Assembly (NCBI GenBank): GCA_037179515.1 | Contig: JAXCGZ010007590.1 | Span: 132,001 to 196,000 of the forward strand | Direction of reading: 5' to 3' | Source: Halocaridina rubra | Taxonomy: Eukaryota; Arthropoda; Malacostraca; Decapoda; Atyidae | Length of the DNA stretch: 64,000 nt | Part shown: in pieces, positions 23,201 to 33,648 of the stretch | How the letters are laid out: each line of letters begins with the position of its first letter | Numbering within the stretch: the stretch's first letter is position 1 | Notes under the pieces: model-generated | Seen by the model: the letters and a program-made list of their open reading frames with translations, nothing else | Told to the model about the DNA's origin: nothing | Databases searched by the model: none | Position numbers and translations under genes: made by a program

Positions 23201-23665
23201 GACGAAAGATTAGAGTTCAGCCCACGAATGTTTGAATAATGTAGAGTGAAAGAAGCAGATCTATTGGGAGGTGCAAGGTTAAGAGCAGAACCATTACTAC
23301 CACCAGGTGTGTCTGCTCTCAAGCCAATGGTGGAGTCAACACGATCCCCGGAGATTCTTCGCACCCCACTATGCCGGGTACTGGGGGCCATTAGTTGTGA
23401 ATCTTCCATATATAATAACAAAATGTGAGAAAAAGGAACGTAAAAGAGACATATGTGCAGAATGTTGTGACTTGTCAAATGTAATGGAATAGCAAGAGAT
23501 GTGTAATGAATATGCCTGAATATTCAGTGTAGATGTAGGCATGAGGAAAGAACCGTCCTGAAGGAAGAATCAACCTGGAACTGTCTGGACCAGTCCTAGT
23601 TGCATCCTAATACCTTCAGTTGTAGTTTTTCAACGGGTGGCTGGTGCCATGGCCAACCTACTATA
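20214..23665 (-). mobile_element. Family E Jockey/I-like LINE, nested in D1
   Basis: A single-ORF EN-RT element on the minus strand with a 3' UTR (20214-20415) ending in an A-rich tract (AAAAAAGAAAAAAAAA on the minus strand) and a 5' UTR of about 190 bp. Both flanks are family D endonuclease: DLWITVQ on one side and NYQKLPSFIVGC on the other. Confidence 0.88.
20416..23478 (-). CDS. Family E ORF: endonuclease-RT, uninterrupted but catalytic Asp lost
   Basis: 1,020 codons without a stop. The first ATG is at 23478. Met24 or Met30 (MAPSTRHSGVRR) is the more likely native start, because the first 23 residues look like translated leader. EN motifs: HYSNIRGLNSN (about 80-90), LLLSETQLS, IGDFNVHHSEW and GKSDHSVISV. 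RT motifs: KASGPDGIPARF, NYRPIALTSS, GVPQGSVLSPTFF and FADDSTLH. In RT motif A the sequence reads ALNISKAFDRVW where ALD is expected, so the catalytic Asp is Asn. Otherwise the frame is strikingly preserved, which suggests a young insertion. Confidence 0.85.
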   Translation of the reverse strand: MTSHNILHICLFYVPFSHILLLYMEDSQLMAPSTRHSGVRRISGDRVDSTIGLRADTPGGSNGSALNLAPPNRSASFTLHYSNIRGLNSNLSSVEQHLGTFLPNLLLLSETQLSIHASTDPFQISHNNLYTLFRSKGGVCAYCNINTPTMRLMDLESPDFDVLWLKVYLSTTTIILCFCYCSANSSEFVSFFEYLSSCHESLLSSHPHAEVLYIGDFNVHHSEWLHSSHTDVGGSEAFAFSITHDLEQIIKHPTRVPDRHEHAANTLDLFFTSNPSNYSYSVLSPLGKSDHSVISVSSIFASPPPIPPTQRRPWHFERTQHETLRNFLYDFPRDDYCFRSRNPDQVALKVAEIMTAGMEAYIPSSTKTFSPPKPWFDRACSMAIQARNQAHRSYQASPSDLTHSAFIIARNRCTAHIQRSKASFIRRKVDDLNSFPTDKCFWSLAKHLSNNFCNSSFPPLIRSDGSIACSPTDKATLFGSHFSANSSINDSSAPVPQSFPLSNPMPSLILSSRKVHKVLRSLKTNKASGPDGIPARFLKEFADELAPVLCRLFRLILSTSIYPSSWKHALVQPVPKKGDHSIPSNYRPIALTSSIAKVFETLLNAHFLKRLESNSLICDHQYGFHKARSTCDLLSYLTHGWSSSLRNYGESFVVALNISKAFDRVWHKALLAKLPAYGFTPSFCSLISSFLTDRSISVVVDGATSSPFSVSSGVPQGSVLSPTFFLLFINDLLQSPSSSLLHAFADDSTLHFSSAFSSQPSSVTRNQSRITLSSTLNSDLQRVFEWGTQNLVKFNTSKTQFLVIFLFSSPPDNPVVFETNEIYPLNSINILGIHIASNLSWRNHIIQISKSSSKKLGVLFHFHHYFSSLQLLKIYKGLIRPCLEYCSHIWGASSFTYLLDRVESKAVRLINDPSFTSNLDSLSLRRKVSSLSLFYLYYFHRCSDELASCIPPPLPRPRNTRQAASSHRYCVEICSSRIGWCSDCFFPSTSRLWNSLPPSVFPNSYDLSSFKKQIYRHVRA

Positions 23666-23810
23666 CTGCACAGTGATCCACAAATCTTTGAGCTCTTCAG
23701 TTTTTTCTAGACCTGTGGTTATTTCTGATGCACTAAGATAATTTCTAACTTAAATACAGACCCCACCCTCTCGGTCATGGTAATTGTGAAATATTTTAAA
23801 CTCTGGGGTA
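23666..23810 (-). pseudogene. Family D endonuclease N-terminal remnant
   Basis: On the minus strand: FKIFHNYHDREGGVCI, stop, then NYLSASEITTGLEKTEELKDLWITV. This is the N-terminal EN region of D1. It continues across the family E insert into NYQKLPSFIVGC at 20213, which shows that E entered D. Confidence 0.75.
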
Positions 23811-24878
23811 TCAACACCTGGAGATATTGACCAAGCTGAGGCTGATCTAGTTAATGCCTTGCAAGCTGCAGCTGACTCCTCTATTCCCCTCTGCAAACCA
23901 CGTCACGCTAATCATCATGACAGGTGGTACTACTGTGATAGCGTCAAAGAACCCAATCACTGGCTCAACGTCGTATGAAAAATGCACAGGAACTGTCTCA
24001 CTGAAGCCTCCTACTGTACTCTCCAGGTAATCAAAGAACATGTTCATGAAGAGACAAGAGAAATTAAGAGGAAAAAATGGCTTGAGTGGTGATCAACCCT
24101 AGATGCCCACACCTCTGTGGGCCAAATGTGGAGGAATATCAACTCTTTCGCTAAAGGAAGACCTAATAGAATCATCCCCGACCAGCTCCCCATCGCAACC
24201 AGAACAAGTCTTCAGGGTCTCACCGCTGCCGGATGGGATGAAGTAGAAGAGGCCATCAACACCAAAGATCAAGCAGATGCCCCCTTCACTCTGACTGAGC
24301 TGCAGAAAGTGAGCAAGAGCTCCAAGAATATAGCCCCAGGTGCAGACAGAATCACATACTCGATGATTCAGAATATCGGGCTCCAATGGGAGCTTGCTCT
24401 ACTCTCTCTGATTAACAAGACATATACTCAGAGAGTCAGACCAGCTTCATGGAACAAGGCAGATATTCAGCCCATTCCTAAGCCAAAAGATCCGGATAAC
24501 CCATGACCTATCTCCCTCTTAAGCTGCCTGAGCAAGATGGCAGAAAAGATGGGCCTTAACAGACTTCATTGGAAGTGCCCACCTTTCCACGAAAATATAT
24601 TCGCCTACCAGCCAGGCCTGGCACCTCAGAATGCATAGCTTCCATGCTATCATTCATCAATGATCGTCTTGGATTCATCGTTTTTCTTGATCTAGAAAAG
24701 GCCTTTGAACTTGCCAATGTACTGACAATACTCTTTGCTCTGGTCGCTAAGCAGATCTAAAAAAACCTTCTCTCCTGGATCAAGCTAAGTCTAGAAAACC
24801 GCAGCACTCGAGTCAAAGTTCAGGGGCATTATTCCATCTATACTGTTTATGAAAATGGAACCTCCCAAGGTGGAATTC
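23811..24878 (+). pseudogene. Family C linker and RT fragment (copy C1)
   Basis: Linker STPGDIDQAEADLVNAL and RWYYCDSVKE lead into the RT fingers from 24117: NIAPGADRITYSMIQN and KADIQPIPKPKDP. A stop after DNP comes where YRPISLLS-like sequence follows. Then FLDLEKAFELANV (about 24690, motif A Asp present). Several stops and frameshifts. The fragment ends near GTSQGGIP at 24875, before the YADD box, where family F sequence of opposite orientation begins. Confidence 0.82.
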
Positions 24879-25640
24879 CCAACCTCTTTCATCTTTGATT
24901 TCAAGTTTTTTATGATCTTTATACAACTCACTAACCTTTGCAATAAAATCATAATACTGCCCATTTTTTATTGAATATCTCTTTCTATTACTAATACTGT
25001 ATGGCATATTTTATCAACATTCAGTTTCACTTCAATTGCAAAATAGTCACTTAAAAGTGTATCTACAACTTTCAGATATGCTTATACATCCAGCATATTG
25101 AAAATAATGGCATAATCAAGCCTCTTCCCTTTGGCATGTGTAGGTTCACCAGCTCCTAAGATTTTGGCATCTTCAATAGCAGCTAAGAAAATTTGTAGGA
25201 TAATTCCATTGTGATTCTGAGAGCCAATAATACCTAGATTTCTGTGCCTAGCATTCAAATCTCCTACTAATAGACATTCATCAGCAAAAATAAGGTCAAG
25301 CAGATCATCTATATTTAATGAATTACCATGAACATATACATTGATAATGGTCAAGACAGTATTTCTGTGTGTAATAATAACACTCAAATACTCAGCACCA
25401 TTTATTTTACGAACTGAAAGAAATGATGCAGAGATACTATCCCTAACAAATATTGTTTAACCTCTACAACTTTCAGTCACATCTGCTGGTAGTTCAAAAC
25501 TCTGATAACCTCGTGACTCCAAAAAAATCCCATTTGTTCCAACATCTTGCAAAGCTATAACATCAACATTGCTAGCAAGAACATAAGCATGAAGATCTGT
25601 TAACCTTTTTGCAAACTATTGATATTCCAAGACACTACAC
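24879..25640 (-). pseudogene. Family F endonuclease fragment
   Basis: On the minus strand the segment 25082-25387 reads VLTIINVYVHG, ECLLVGDLNARHRN and GKRLDYAIIF, typical of the central APE-type EN. Upstream pieces (25390-25640) and downstream SDYFAIEVKLN-like sequence are in other frames with stops. Confidence 0.72.
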
Positions 25641-25645
25641 ACAAA

Positions 25646-27202
25646 TTATGATCCATCATAATGCAATTCTTCCTTCATATTTTTCACTGAAACCAATACA
25701 TTCATTTTAACCTTCTCACTTGGATTTTCCATATATTCTAACACTGAGTCAAGAATACTTGTTAAATCATTAAACACATTATTATTTAAAGATTTCTCAC
25801 TAACAGTGGGGTAATCATTATTATTTGCAATGTTTTGTTCAGGCCTACTTTTTTCTCTTAAACCAATATCAAAATATGTATTGCTTGATTCCATTTCTAA
25901 CAAATTTTCATTCTCATTTAGTCTATCCTTTTCAACAGTAGTGGTTTGTGGCACAATATTCATCAAGCACATTTTTATATCTAATACTGCTTGTTTAAGC
26001 TCATCTATCTCCTTACAGAGCTCTAACAGGCAATTAACATCTGTTCCACCACTGATTACACCTTCCTGTGATGATTGATTACATACTTCCATACGTTTTT
26101 CCCACACATTATCTGAGTTTGATATCCCTGCAACATTGAAATTTACAGATTCATCTTTGCCCTTTATATCATCAGCCAGACCTCTTGAATGCTCATGTTC
26201 AGCTTTTGGCCTTTTGGGACACATCCATGCATTAGCATTATGAGTACCTCCTCAATTACAGCATTTAGGGATCATGTTTTCCTTTGCCTTAATCCTATCT
26301 CTACATATCTTTGAGTTATACCTTTTACTGCAAAAGAGACAACGATATTCATTGTGACATTTCCAAGCCATGTGACCCCACTTGCAACACTTATAGCATT
26401 AAACAGGAGACTCATTATAAACATCAACTCCCTTATATCGTAAGCAACTAACAAAAACCTTTTCTGGTAATATTCCCTTCATAAGTGCTATCAACTGAGG
26501 TTGTGGCATTTTTACCCCATTATATTTAACTTCACGTCTCTTTACCCACATAAATCTATCATCAGCCAGCACATCCTCTGGATCAAGGTAAGTAGGATAA
26601 TCAAACAAGATAATCTCACTACAATCCCCAAATGAATCAACAGGTTTTTCCATTACTACATCTTCAAAACCTTCAGTTGTTAAAAACAAAACTGCATCAT
26701 CATTGTTAACTGTAATAAAAGGAATATTTTTACCTTTTTTAAAGAGTACTTCAAACTCTTGATAACGTTTTGATAGTCTCACAGTCCATTTTACATTATC
26801 ATGAAAATCCATATTACTATATTTTGGAAAGTAAAGCCGCCGCCTCCTTGAATTGCTATCATCATCAAACTGCTTGTTAACAAAGGTATTAGGACTATAA
26901 TCACCAACCACTCTGTCCTTGTTTGAAGGGAGACACTCACCTGCAGATTTCTTCCTTGGGTTATCAACAGAACCTACACTGTTATTTTTACTGCTGGAAT
27001 CCCTCATTCTCCCTTTAATTTTTCTTTTACCATGGAAACTCATAAATACCTCTTGCACACTGTCAGTCGCTATCTCCAGATCCATTGACACTTCAGCAGT
27101 TGTAACTCCGGTCTCACTTCTATTAAGGTTGTTATTGAAACCTCCTTTCTTTTTATTAAGATTATCAAATGACTTATATGTTGAAGGTCGTGCATTAGCC
27201 AT
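25646..27202 (-). pseudogene. Family F ORF1 (Gag with zinc knuckles)
   Basis: Starts at ATG 27202 (MANARPSTYKSF). The segment to 26399 is open and includes a basic region and an RRM-like region (FMWVKRREVKYNGVKMPQPQ). It is followed by the knuckle CYKCCKWGHMAWKC (about 26385), a degenerate CLFCSKRYNSKIC and CCN-stop-GGTHNANAWMC, where a Cys codon has become TGA. The C-terminal segment (25646-26224) resumes after that stop. Besides the TGA there is a TAA just before the first knuckle. Gag would bind LINE RNA. Inactive as it stands. Confidence 0.8.
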
Positions 27203-27340
27203 AACCCATATACATATATATATGGAACACTGAAAAGTCCATCAGCACTTTCTGTGAACGAAAGTCTGCGTAAAGGAACACACAACCACTTCTCACCACT
27301 CCCTCGCACACGATGAGCCTATTTATAAGCTGCTGTGAGT

Positions 27341-27529
27341 AGCATAAACAAGTGGCGATATCTATATAGATACTTATTATGAATAATTTCATAATTTTGT
27401 TGTATTTACGTCATAATGCTAAACTTAACACTAAATATATTTACAATATTCACAAATTATATACAATTTATTATACATTAACAGTTGTAAACAGAAAACT
27501 TTCTTTTAAAATTTCAAAAGCTTTTAATT
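27341..27529. other. AT-rich spacer, possible 5' region of hAT
   Basis: AT-rich and non-coding. It lies between the family F leader and the hAT start codon. No terminal inverted repeat was identified. Confidence 0.4.
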
Positions 27530-27960
27530 TTGAAATGGCTAGAGCTCCCCCAGCTAAGAGAAAAGGGAAATTGAACGAAGAAGGACGAATGTTTCAAGAA
27601 AAATGGGAATTACAGTATTTTTGCACAATAGGTGAACAGATTTCAATAACTGCATAGCCATACCAAAAGACTACAATTTGAAAAGACATTATAAAACAAA
27701 CCATAGATCTTACAATATATATGAAGGCCCAATGCGTGTTTCAAAACTCAAGGAATTGAAGGCTAATTTGAGACACCAACAGACCTACTTTACAAAAATT
27801 CAGAAAGGGAATATCGCTTCCGTTACTGCAAGCTATGAACTCAGCTGAATGATTGCTATGAGTGGGAAATCTTACAGTGAAGGAGAAGTCGTAAAGCAAT
27901 GCCTTGTAAATAGAGTTGAAGTTGTATGTCCAGATAAAGCTCACTTATTCAAAGACATTT
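27530..27960 (+). pseudogene. hAT-type transposase (ZBED/GTF2IRD2-like), N-terminal part
   Basis: ATG at about 27534 gives MARAPPAKRKGK, then FQEKWELQYF, a frameshift, AIPKDYNLKRHYKTNH (BED zinc-finger-like, with the H-x4-H end of the finger), RVSKLKELKANLRHQQTYF and VVKQCLVNRVEVVCPDK, ending FKDI at 27960. Proteins of this layout (BED finger, KxYNLKRHY) are hAT-derived transposases. A frameshift and a stop (after SYELS) show decay. The coding sequence continues at 36597 once the LTR element is removed. Confidence 0.8.
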
Positions 27961-28617
27961 TATCATAGAAAAATAAAGGTTAAGAAAGAAAGTGAATTAA
28001 AAATAGCCCATGTGGTGTAGGAGGGTCAAGTGGTGTAACTGATATTTTCCCCTTGTATTTTCTGGGCAGGATGTGTGCTTACAGAAAACTGACAACAAGA
28101 TATTAGGCTCAATCCATAGGCCTCTAGCACCTAGGCGCCAGTTGCCGATAGAAGTCAAAATTGTCACAAAGTTCATGACATTCCCACTAGAGCCGAACAC
28201 AAACATCTACATGTACGTATGTACATGCCCCTGGAAAATACACATGTAGGCCCTCCTTGTACCCAATAGGCCTTCTTGATAACCCCGCCTTGGCACCACC
28301 CAAAAAGGGAGGGAACTCCCTTTGCTCTGGAAGCCTATTGGCAAGGCTGTCCAAACCTACAGCACCCTGACATCGCGGTCATACAAGAAAGTAAGAGTTA
28401 GTGAGAGTTTAGAGAGTCAGTTAGAACTTGATCGGGGTACGAAAAAGATCTTAGACTTATCTTAAGGGGACGGGGAACTTTGAGGTGTAGACGGGAGCTT
28501 TGAGACATACAGGAAGCATGTAGCTTCTAAATAAAATTAAGTGTCAAGTATTTGGAATATCTATTATCACCTTGCACGCTGTAGCTCTAGCCTGTCAAGA
28601 TCAACAACTATACGGCA
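27961..28617 (+). repeat. 5' LTR
   Basis: Matches the 3' LTR over its full length with several percent divergence by eye (roughly 40-50 differences). It begins TATCATAG where the 3' LTR has TGTAGTAG, and ends TATACGGCA. It contains AAATAAA (about 28530), a plausible polyadenylation signal. Confidence 0.85.
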
Positions 28618-28640
28618 TTTGTGGCAGCTCAGGACAATTC
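28618..28640 (+). promoter_or_regulatory. Candidate primer-binding site
   Basis: TGGCAGCTCAGG begins 4 nt after the LTR end. A TGG start is expected for pairing with the CCA end of a tRNA primer. The tRNA is not identified. Confidence 0.5.
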
Positions 28641-28708
28641 CACGCCTAAATTACCATGAAGAGACAAAAAGAAATTAATGCCAGTGCATCCCGTGATGAG
28701 AAAAAATT

Positions 28709-28855
28709 ATGAATACAGAAGAATATAACGCCTCAGTGGGAGCAATGTTGGAGGCAGAAAAGATTCGTCAAATCCTCGAGTTAGAAAATTTTAAGCGACG
28801 CCGAGAGCGACTCCTCAGGCTCCGACGACTCTCAGAGTATCGAGGAAGCACAGCC
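28709..28855 (+). pseudogene. Short Gag-like N-terminal fragment of the LTR element
   Basis: An open stretch starting MNTEEYNASVGAMLEAEK, rich in Glu/Arg/Leu (LENFKRRRERLLRLRRL), about 90 bp after the left LTR where Gag would start. It is cut off by the SINE at 28856. The coding assignment is inferred from position and composition only. Confidence 0.45.
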
Positions 28856-29065
28856 ATTCAAACAAACAAACAAACAAACAAACTTTATTTCCATTTCAAT
28901 ACAATGGGTATTCGTCAGCCAGGGCAAGCCCCAACCCCCCACTGTGGTGTCCAACCACAGCAGTCCCTGCCAGTAAACAGCTTAAACTCTCGGTCTTGGA
29001 CGGGAACCGATCTTTCGACCTCGTGAATGCATAGCCAGCGTGTTACCAATGGAAAGTTGCTGCAA
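28856..29065 (-). mobile_element. tRNA-derived SINE (SINE-1) with family D-type tail
   Basis: On the minus strand the tRNA-like head has an A-box-like TGGTAACACGCTGGC and a B-box-like GAGGTCGAAAGATC. A body (CCGAGAGTTTAAGCTG; CACAGTGGGGGGTTGG) follows, then a tail GAATACCCATTGTA...ATGGAAATAAAG ending in (TTTG)n. The body is shared with the SINE at 50120. The tail matches the 3' end of LINE family D, the likely source of its mobilising enzyme. Confidence 0.8.
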
Positions 29066-30390
29066 CTTCGTTCATGAAGGCTGAGAAACGCCAACTGGGA
29101 GAAAGATTCAGCGTGATTCATGCACTTCACCATGCAGTGCACTGTGAATGTTTCTTTGAGACACAACACCCCTACTAGACGTTATTTGTTGCTAAATTAC
29201 ACTAAGAAGATGTTTGTGATGGTGAATCGGCAAGAAAATCCACGAGCCCAGAAGAAAGGAAATCCCCCTCCTCCAGTGACGTTCTTCAAGCAGCACCCCC
29301 AAATGGCTAAGTACTTGTAATTTTTTTATCCAATGAGTAGAGGGACAATTATTAAAAGAAATTGAGGTTGGAGGACTCTGCCATTTTACTTTGTAGCTAT
29401 GCTTTGACTCAGCCACCCCACATATAAAAGAGCATATGGCTTTAGTAAATTAATTGAAGTAGAATTTCTATACCTATTACTAACCTGGATAATTTGTACT
29501 AATAGCTATTAGCTATAAGCAGTAATAAACTCAATTTTTATTACAACTTGAACAATATAATGAGTCGTTTGAAGGATGTTCCAGTTATTTTTATTATTGC
29601 CTAAGTTAAGTATTAAACAGGCGAAGGTATCGCTTTTACTTGAAAATATTAAAGTACGTGTAAAATTAATTTTACATTAATTCTTTTACAGAGTAACATT
29701 TGCGAAAGTGACAGTGTTTAAGAATAAAATGTAAGTTGCAGAGATTTTATATACTCCAAAATGCTTGTAAGAATTATAGTGAGAAATAAACTTGAATCCG
29801 CTTTTAAGGTTTTTCTTTAATCACGTGTAATATTTTCCAAATAACGAATGCGGAAGTGACCAATCGAGCTCTCAACTTCGTTATTTTGAAGTAATAGAAA
29901 CTGTACTGATTTTTTGCTGTTAAAATACGTGTATGTCATATCTTTTGAAGAATTAGAGACTTTTTTTAAGTCATTAAGATTATTGCTGTTCGTTATAACA
30001 AGTTTTTTTTGTTCATTAAGATATTATGCAGGCGGGGAAATAGAGTAGAGTAAACGTGCCGCGATAGGGAGGTTAGGGTGTCGCCCTACCATACTGTCGA
30101 TGGGGAGTATAGAGAGGACCTAGGACCATTGACACAGTCATGCGACTGTGTCATGCGCAGTTTCACACACACACTCCTTCTGAGTGATGGGGAAAGAAAT
30201 CAGGGCTGTAAACAGCTCTCTCGGGGAAAATTTTAAAGAGTGTGAGTGGCAAGTATGAATGAGAGAGAGAGAATGAGTATGATTGACAGGGGTATCATGG
30301 GAGGGATACTCTTGTGGGTGGAATCGCGAGAAGTTCATTGAGAAGCAGGATGGGGACTGAGTCTGGGAGGACTCATCCCATGCATCACAC
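29066..30390. other. LTR-element interior, no gene recognised
   Basis: Mostly AT-rich. 29080-29330 has short open stretches of uncertain meaning. 30050-30370 is more GC-rich, with GAGA runs and the hairpin at 30131. I find no RT, integrase or protease motif on either strand. Confidence 0.5.
30131..30152. repeat. Short perfect hairpin
   Basis: GACACAGTC and GACTGTGTC are reverse complements separated by ATGC. Function unknown. Confidence 0.8.
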
Positions 30391-31631
30391 TTGACCAACA
30401 TAGTTTGCAAAGTTATGGGGAAACTACTAAGGAAACATATCTCTCTTCACTTGGAATCCTTCAACTTTTTGTCAGTGAGGCAACATGGCTTCAGAGAAGG
30501 TAGATCAACAGTAACAAACTTATTAGAATTTTATGATGAGGTAAGCCGAATCTTACAGGAAAGAGAGGGCTGGGCAGATTGCATATTCCTAGACTTCCAG
30601 AAAGCGTTTGACACTGTTCAACATGGGAGACTTATTAAGAAGCTGCAAGCAATGGCTAGAATAGGTGGAAATGTCTTGAAATAGATAAAAACTTACTTAG
30701 AAGGAAGGGAACAGAGGGTTAGAGTAAGACACTCAGTGTCTGAGTGGAGAAGAGTTAGTAGTGGAGTTCCACAGGGTTCAGTTTTAGTGCCACTTTTGTT
30801 CCTTGTATATGTAAATGACCTACCAGAGTCTGTAAATTCATTCATGAATATGTATGCAGATGATGCAAAGATTGTGAAGAAAGTAGGAAACGAGAACAAT
30901 GGTAGAGAACTTAAGGAAGATCTAAATAGTCTGCATGAATGGTCAGAAAAGTGGCTAATGAAGTTCAATACTTCAAAATGTAAGGTAATGAGAATGGGTA
31001 CAAGTGCAAGAAGACCCAAGCTTGACTACTCGGTGGCTGGAGTACAACTTCAAGAGACAGAAAATGAGAGAGATCTAGGAGTAAACATACTAGCAGATTT
31101 GTCTCCAGATATACATATAAATGGCATAGTAAGGGCAGCATATGCATTCTTATCAAATGTAAGGGTAGCCTTCAGGCACATGGACAAGGAAATGTAACCT
31201 ATGTGAGGCCAAAACTTGAATATGCAGCCCCCTTTTGGAATCCACACTTGAAAAAACAAATAGCTAAGTTTGAAAAAATTCAAAGACATGCCACGAAACT
31301 GGTGCCAGAAATACGTAATCTCAGTTATGATGAGAGGCTGAGGGAATTAGACTTACCATCACTCGAAGCTAGAAGATTGAGGGGGGATATGGTGACAGTC
31401 TTTAAATTCCTTCATGGTTATGGTAGAGTGGATAGGGATCAATTTTTTTATATGGCTAGCTCTAGAACTAGAGGTCATAGTTTGAAGCTTTGTAAGAAAA
31501 CTTCTTTGCATGATGTAAGGAAATACTTTTTCAGTGTAAGAGTAGTTGATTATTGGAATTCGCTAAGCGAGGAGGTAGTTAATGCTATCTCAATCAATAG
31601 TTTTAAGGACAGGTATGAAAAGTATCACTAA
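30391..31631 (+). pseudogene. Family B RT fragment, copy B3
   Basis: RT motifs: QHGFREGRSTVTNLLEF, FLDFQKAFDTV (about 30590), a stop at Trp of ...NVLEW (30682-30684), GVPQGSVLVPLL, and the catalytic box YADD intact. A deletion of about 16 bp near 31195 (between ATG repeats, removing the FRNIY codons) shifts the frame before the thumb (31203-31631). Confidence 0.88.
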
Positions 31632-31725
31632 GTAGAAAATGGAACCGATCAGGAGACGGGAAGATACGAGCTTTGGGCTCTTTTCCGTAAACACAATTAA
31701 GTAATCACAATTAGGTAATCACATG
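30391..31725 (+). mobile_element. Family B copy B3, 5'-truncated
   Basis: Begins in the RT palm at IVCKVMGKLLRKH and runs through the 3' UTR to a double tail: CACAATTAAGTAAT followed by CACAATTAGGTAAT (about 31690-31720). It lies in the interior of the LTR element. Confidence 0.9.
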
Positions 31726-32122
31726 TCTTAATGCAAGCCATATGCAATTGAAGAAGGAGTATTTATTGATATGAGCATAGTTTTAACGGGATGTGCTGTA
31801 GCCATTGCAATATCTATTAAGAGATATTTTTGAGGCAACGTGATGTTCCACCTGCCCAGGTATGGCCGAGATGCAGATTTTATTATTATTTTTTTGTCTC
31901 CTACTCCGCCAGTGAGATTAGTATTCGATTTTCGAAAATTCAGAAAGAGATATTAAGTGATAAATAATGCAAATCCTTGAATGATTTTCTATTTTTTTCT
32001 AGCTGCAGTATTTACATTAATTGTCCAAAAGAATATGCTAAATACATAAAATAAGTTTAAGCCATGATAATGTTTGTCATTATTATTTCAGCTTGGTCAT
32101 AAAGAAGGGAGTGTAAACTCAC
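31726..32122. other. AT-rich interior, no gene seen
   Basis: No coding or repeat signal recognised, apart from homopolymer runs. Confidence 0.5.
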
Positions 32123-32249
32123 AAGAAATGACAACAAGAATGTCGTGCAGCCGATTCCTGTATTTGGAAGAGACAAAGTCGATCCAGAAACCGAAGAGAC
32201 AGGTGAAGAACAGCGCCTGCATGCAAATCTCCCCACAAAAGCTAGCCAT
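32123..32249 (-). CDS. Candidate internal exon of an unrecognised membrane protein
   Basis: On the minus strand a 127-bp open segment is bounded by a pyrimidine-rich stretch ending CTTCAG and a strong donor, GTGAGT (32117-32122). It encodes a 42-residue segment with a hydrophobic stretch (MQALFFTCLFGFWIDFVSS) followed by a basic KYRNRLHD. Its base composition is clearly more GC-rich than its flanks. I do not recognise the family. It could be a captured host exon, part of a host gene, or a chance ORF. It is antisense to the LTR element. Confidence 0.35.
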
Positions 32250-32589
32250 CTGAAGTCCAGAAGACAAATATTGAGCAGTGTTGTGGGTAGGAAAAGAAAA
32301 GAGAGTAAAAACGAGGGTAGTTAAGTACCTGACCAATCGTAAGTATAATAAAAAAGGAAAAAATATAACTCCCCCCTGTCTCCTGAGGTAATTCTGTTGA
32401 ATAGTCACTCAAAAAAATTTAATTTGAGTTTGTAGAAGAATATATATGTTATTTTTTTATGTACAATCCCATAAGAGATTATGAAACTTTAGCAAAATTC
32501 ATTCTTCAATGTTGCAAATGAAATATTATTTTTTAACTTTATTACTGCATGCAGAGATACAAGCTTTTTATATTTTTTTTCAGATACAC

Positions 32590-32592
<3 letters not shown>

Positions 32593-32663
<71 letters not shown>

Positions 32664-32678
32664 TATATATATATAATA

Positions 32679-32711
<33 letters not shown>
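32593..32711. repeat. (TA)n microsatellite
   Basis: About 120 bp of TA with interruptions near 32656 and 32678. Confidence 0.97.

Positions 32712-33648
<937 letters not shown>

Larger units (their letters stand above)
16758..23810 (-). mobile_element. Family D L2/CR1-like LINE, copy D1, with nested inserts
   Basis: A minus-strand element in three pieces: 16758-19198 (3' tail, RT, linker), 19746-20213 (EN) and 23666-23810 (EN N-terminal part). B2 (19199-19745) and E (20214-23665) are inserted. The 3' end on the element strand is a (GTTT)n tail preceded by an ATGGAAATAAA motif. It is the same family as D2 at 56.4-59.1 kb, which serves as a reference for continuity across the inserts. Confidence 0.85.
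16260..24878 (+). mobile_element. Family C I-like LINE, copy C1, split by family D
   Basis: Two separated pieces of one LINE: endonuclease at 16260-16757 and linker plus RT at 23811-24878. The first stops in the EN-RT linker after DWGRFQEHLS, and the second resumes in the linker at STPGDIDQAEADL. The interval is filled by family D on the opposite strand with its own insertions. Only the two end pieces belong to C1. The 3' part beyond GTSQGG is missing. Confidence 0.8.
24879..27340 (-). mobile_element. Family F Gag+EN LINE, 3' half missing
   Basis: On the minus strand: a 5' leader (27203-27340), Gag ORF1 (25646-27202) and an endonuclease (24879-25640), then an abrupt end at family C sequence. 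No RT or 3' UTR is present. Loss of the 3' half is unusual for a LINE insertion and implies a later deletion or rearrangement at about 24880. Confidence 0.8.

Noticed and set aside
26919..27233. 104-codon plus-strand ORF
   Set aside because: Antisense to the family F Gag.
27961..28617. The 657-bp repeat as a segmental duplication and not an LTR
   Set aside because: The TSD, the restored hAT frame and the adjacent PBS/PPT-like sites all favour LTRs.
30170..30410. 90-codon minus ORF (His/Ser-rich)
   Set aside because: Low-complexity and GAGA-derived composition; no domain.
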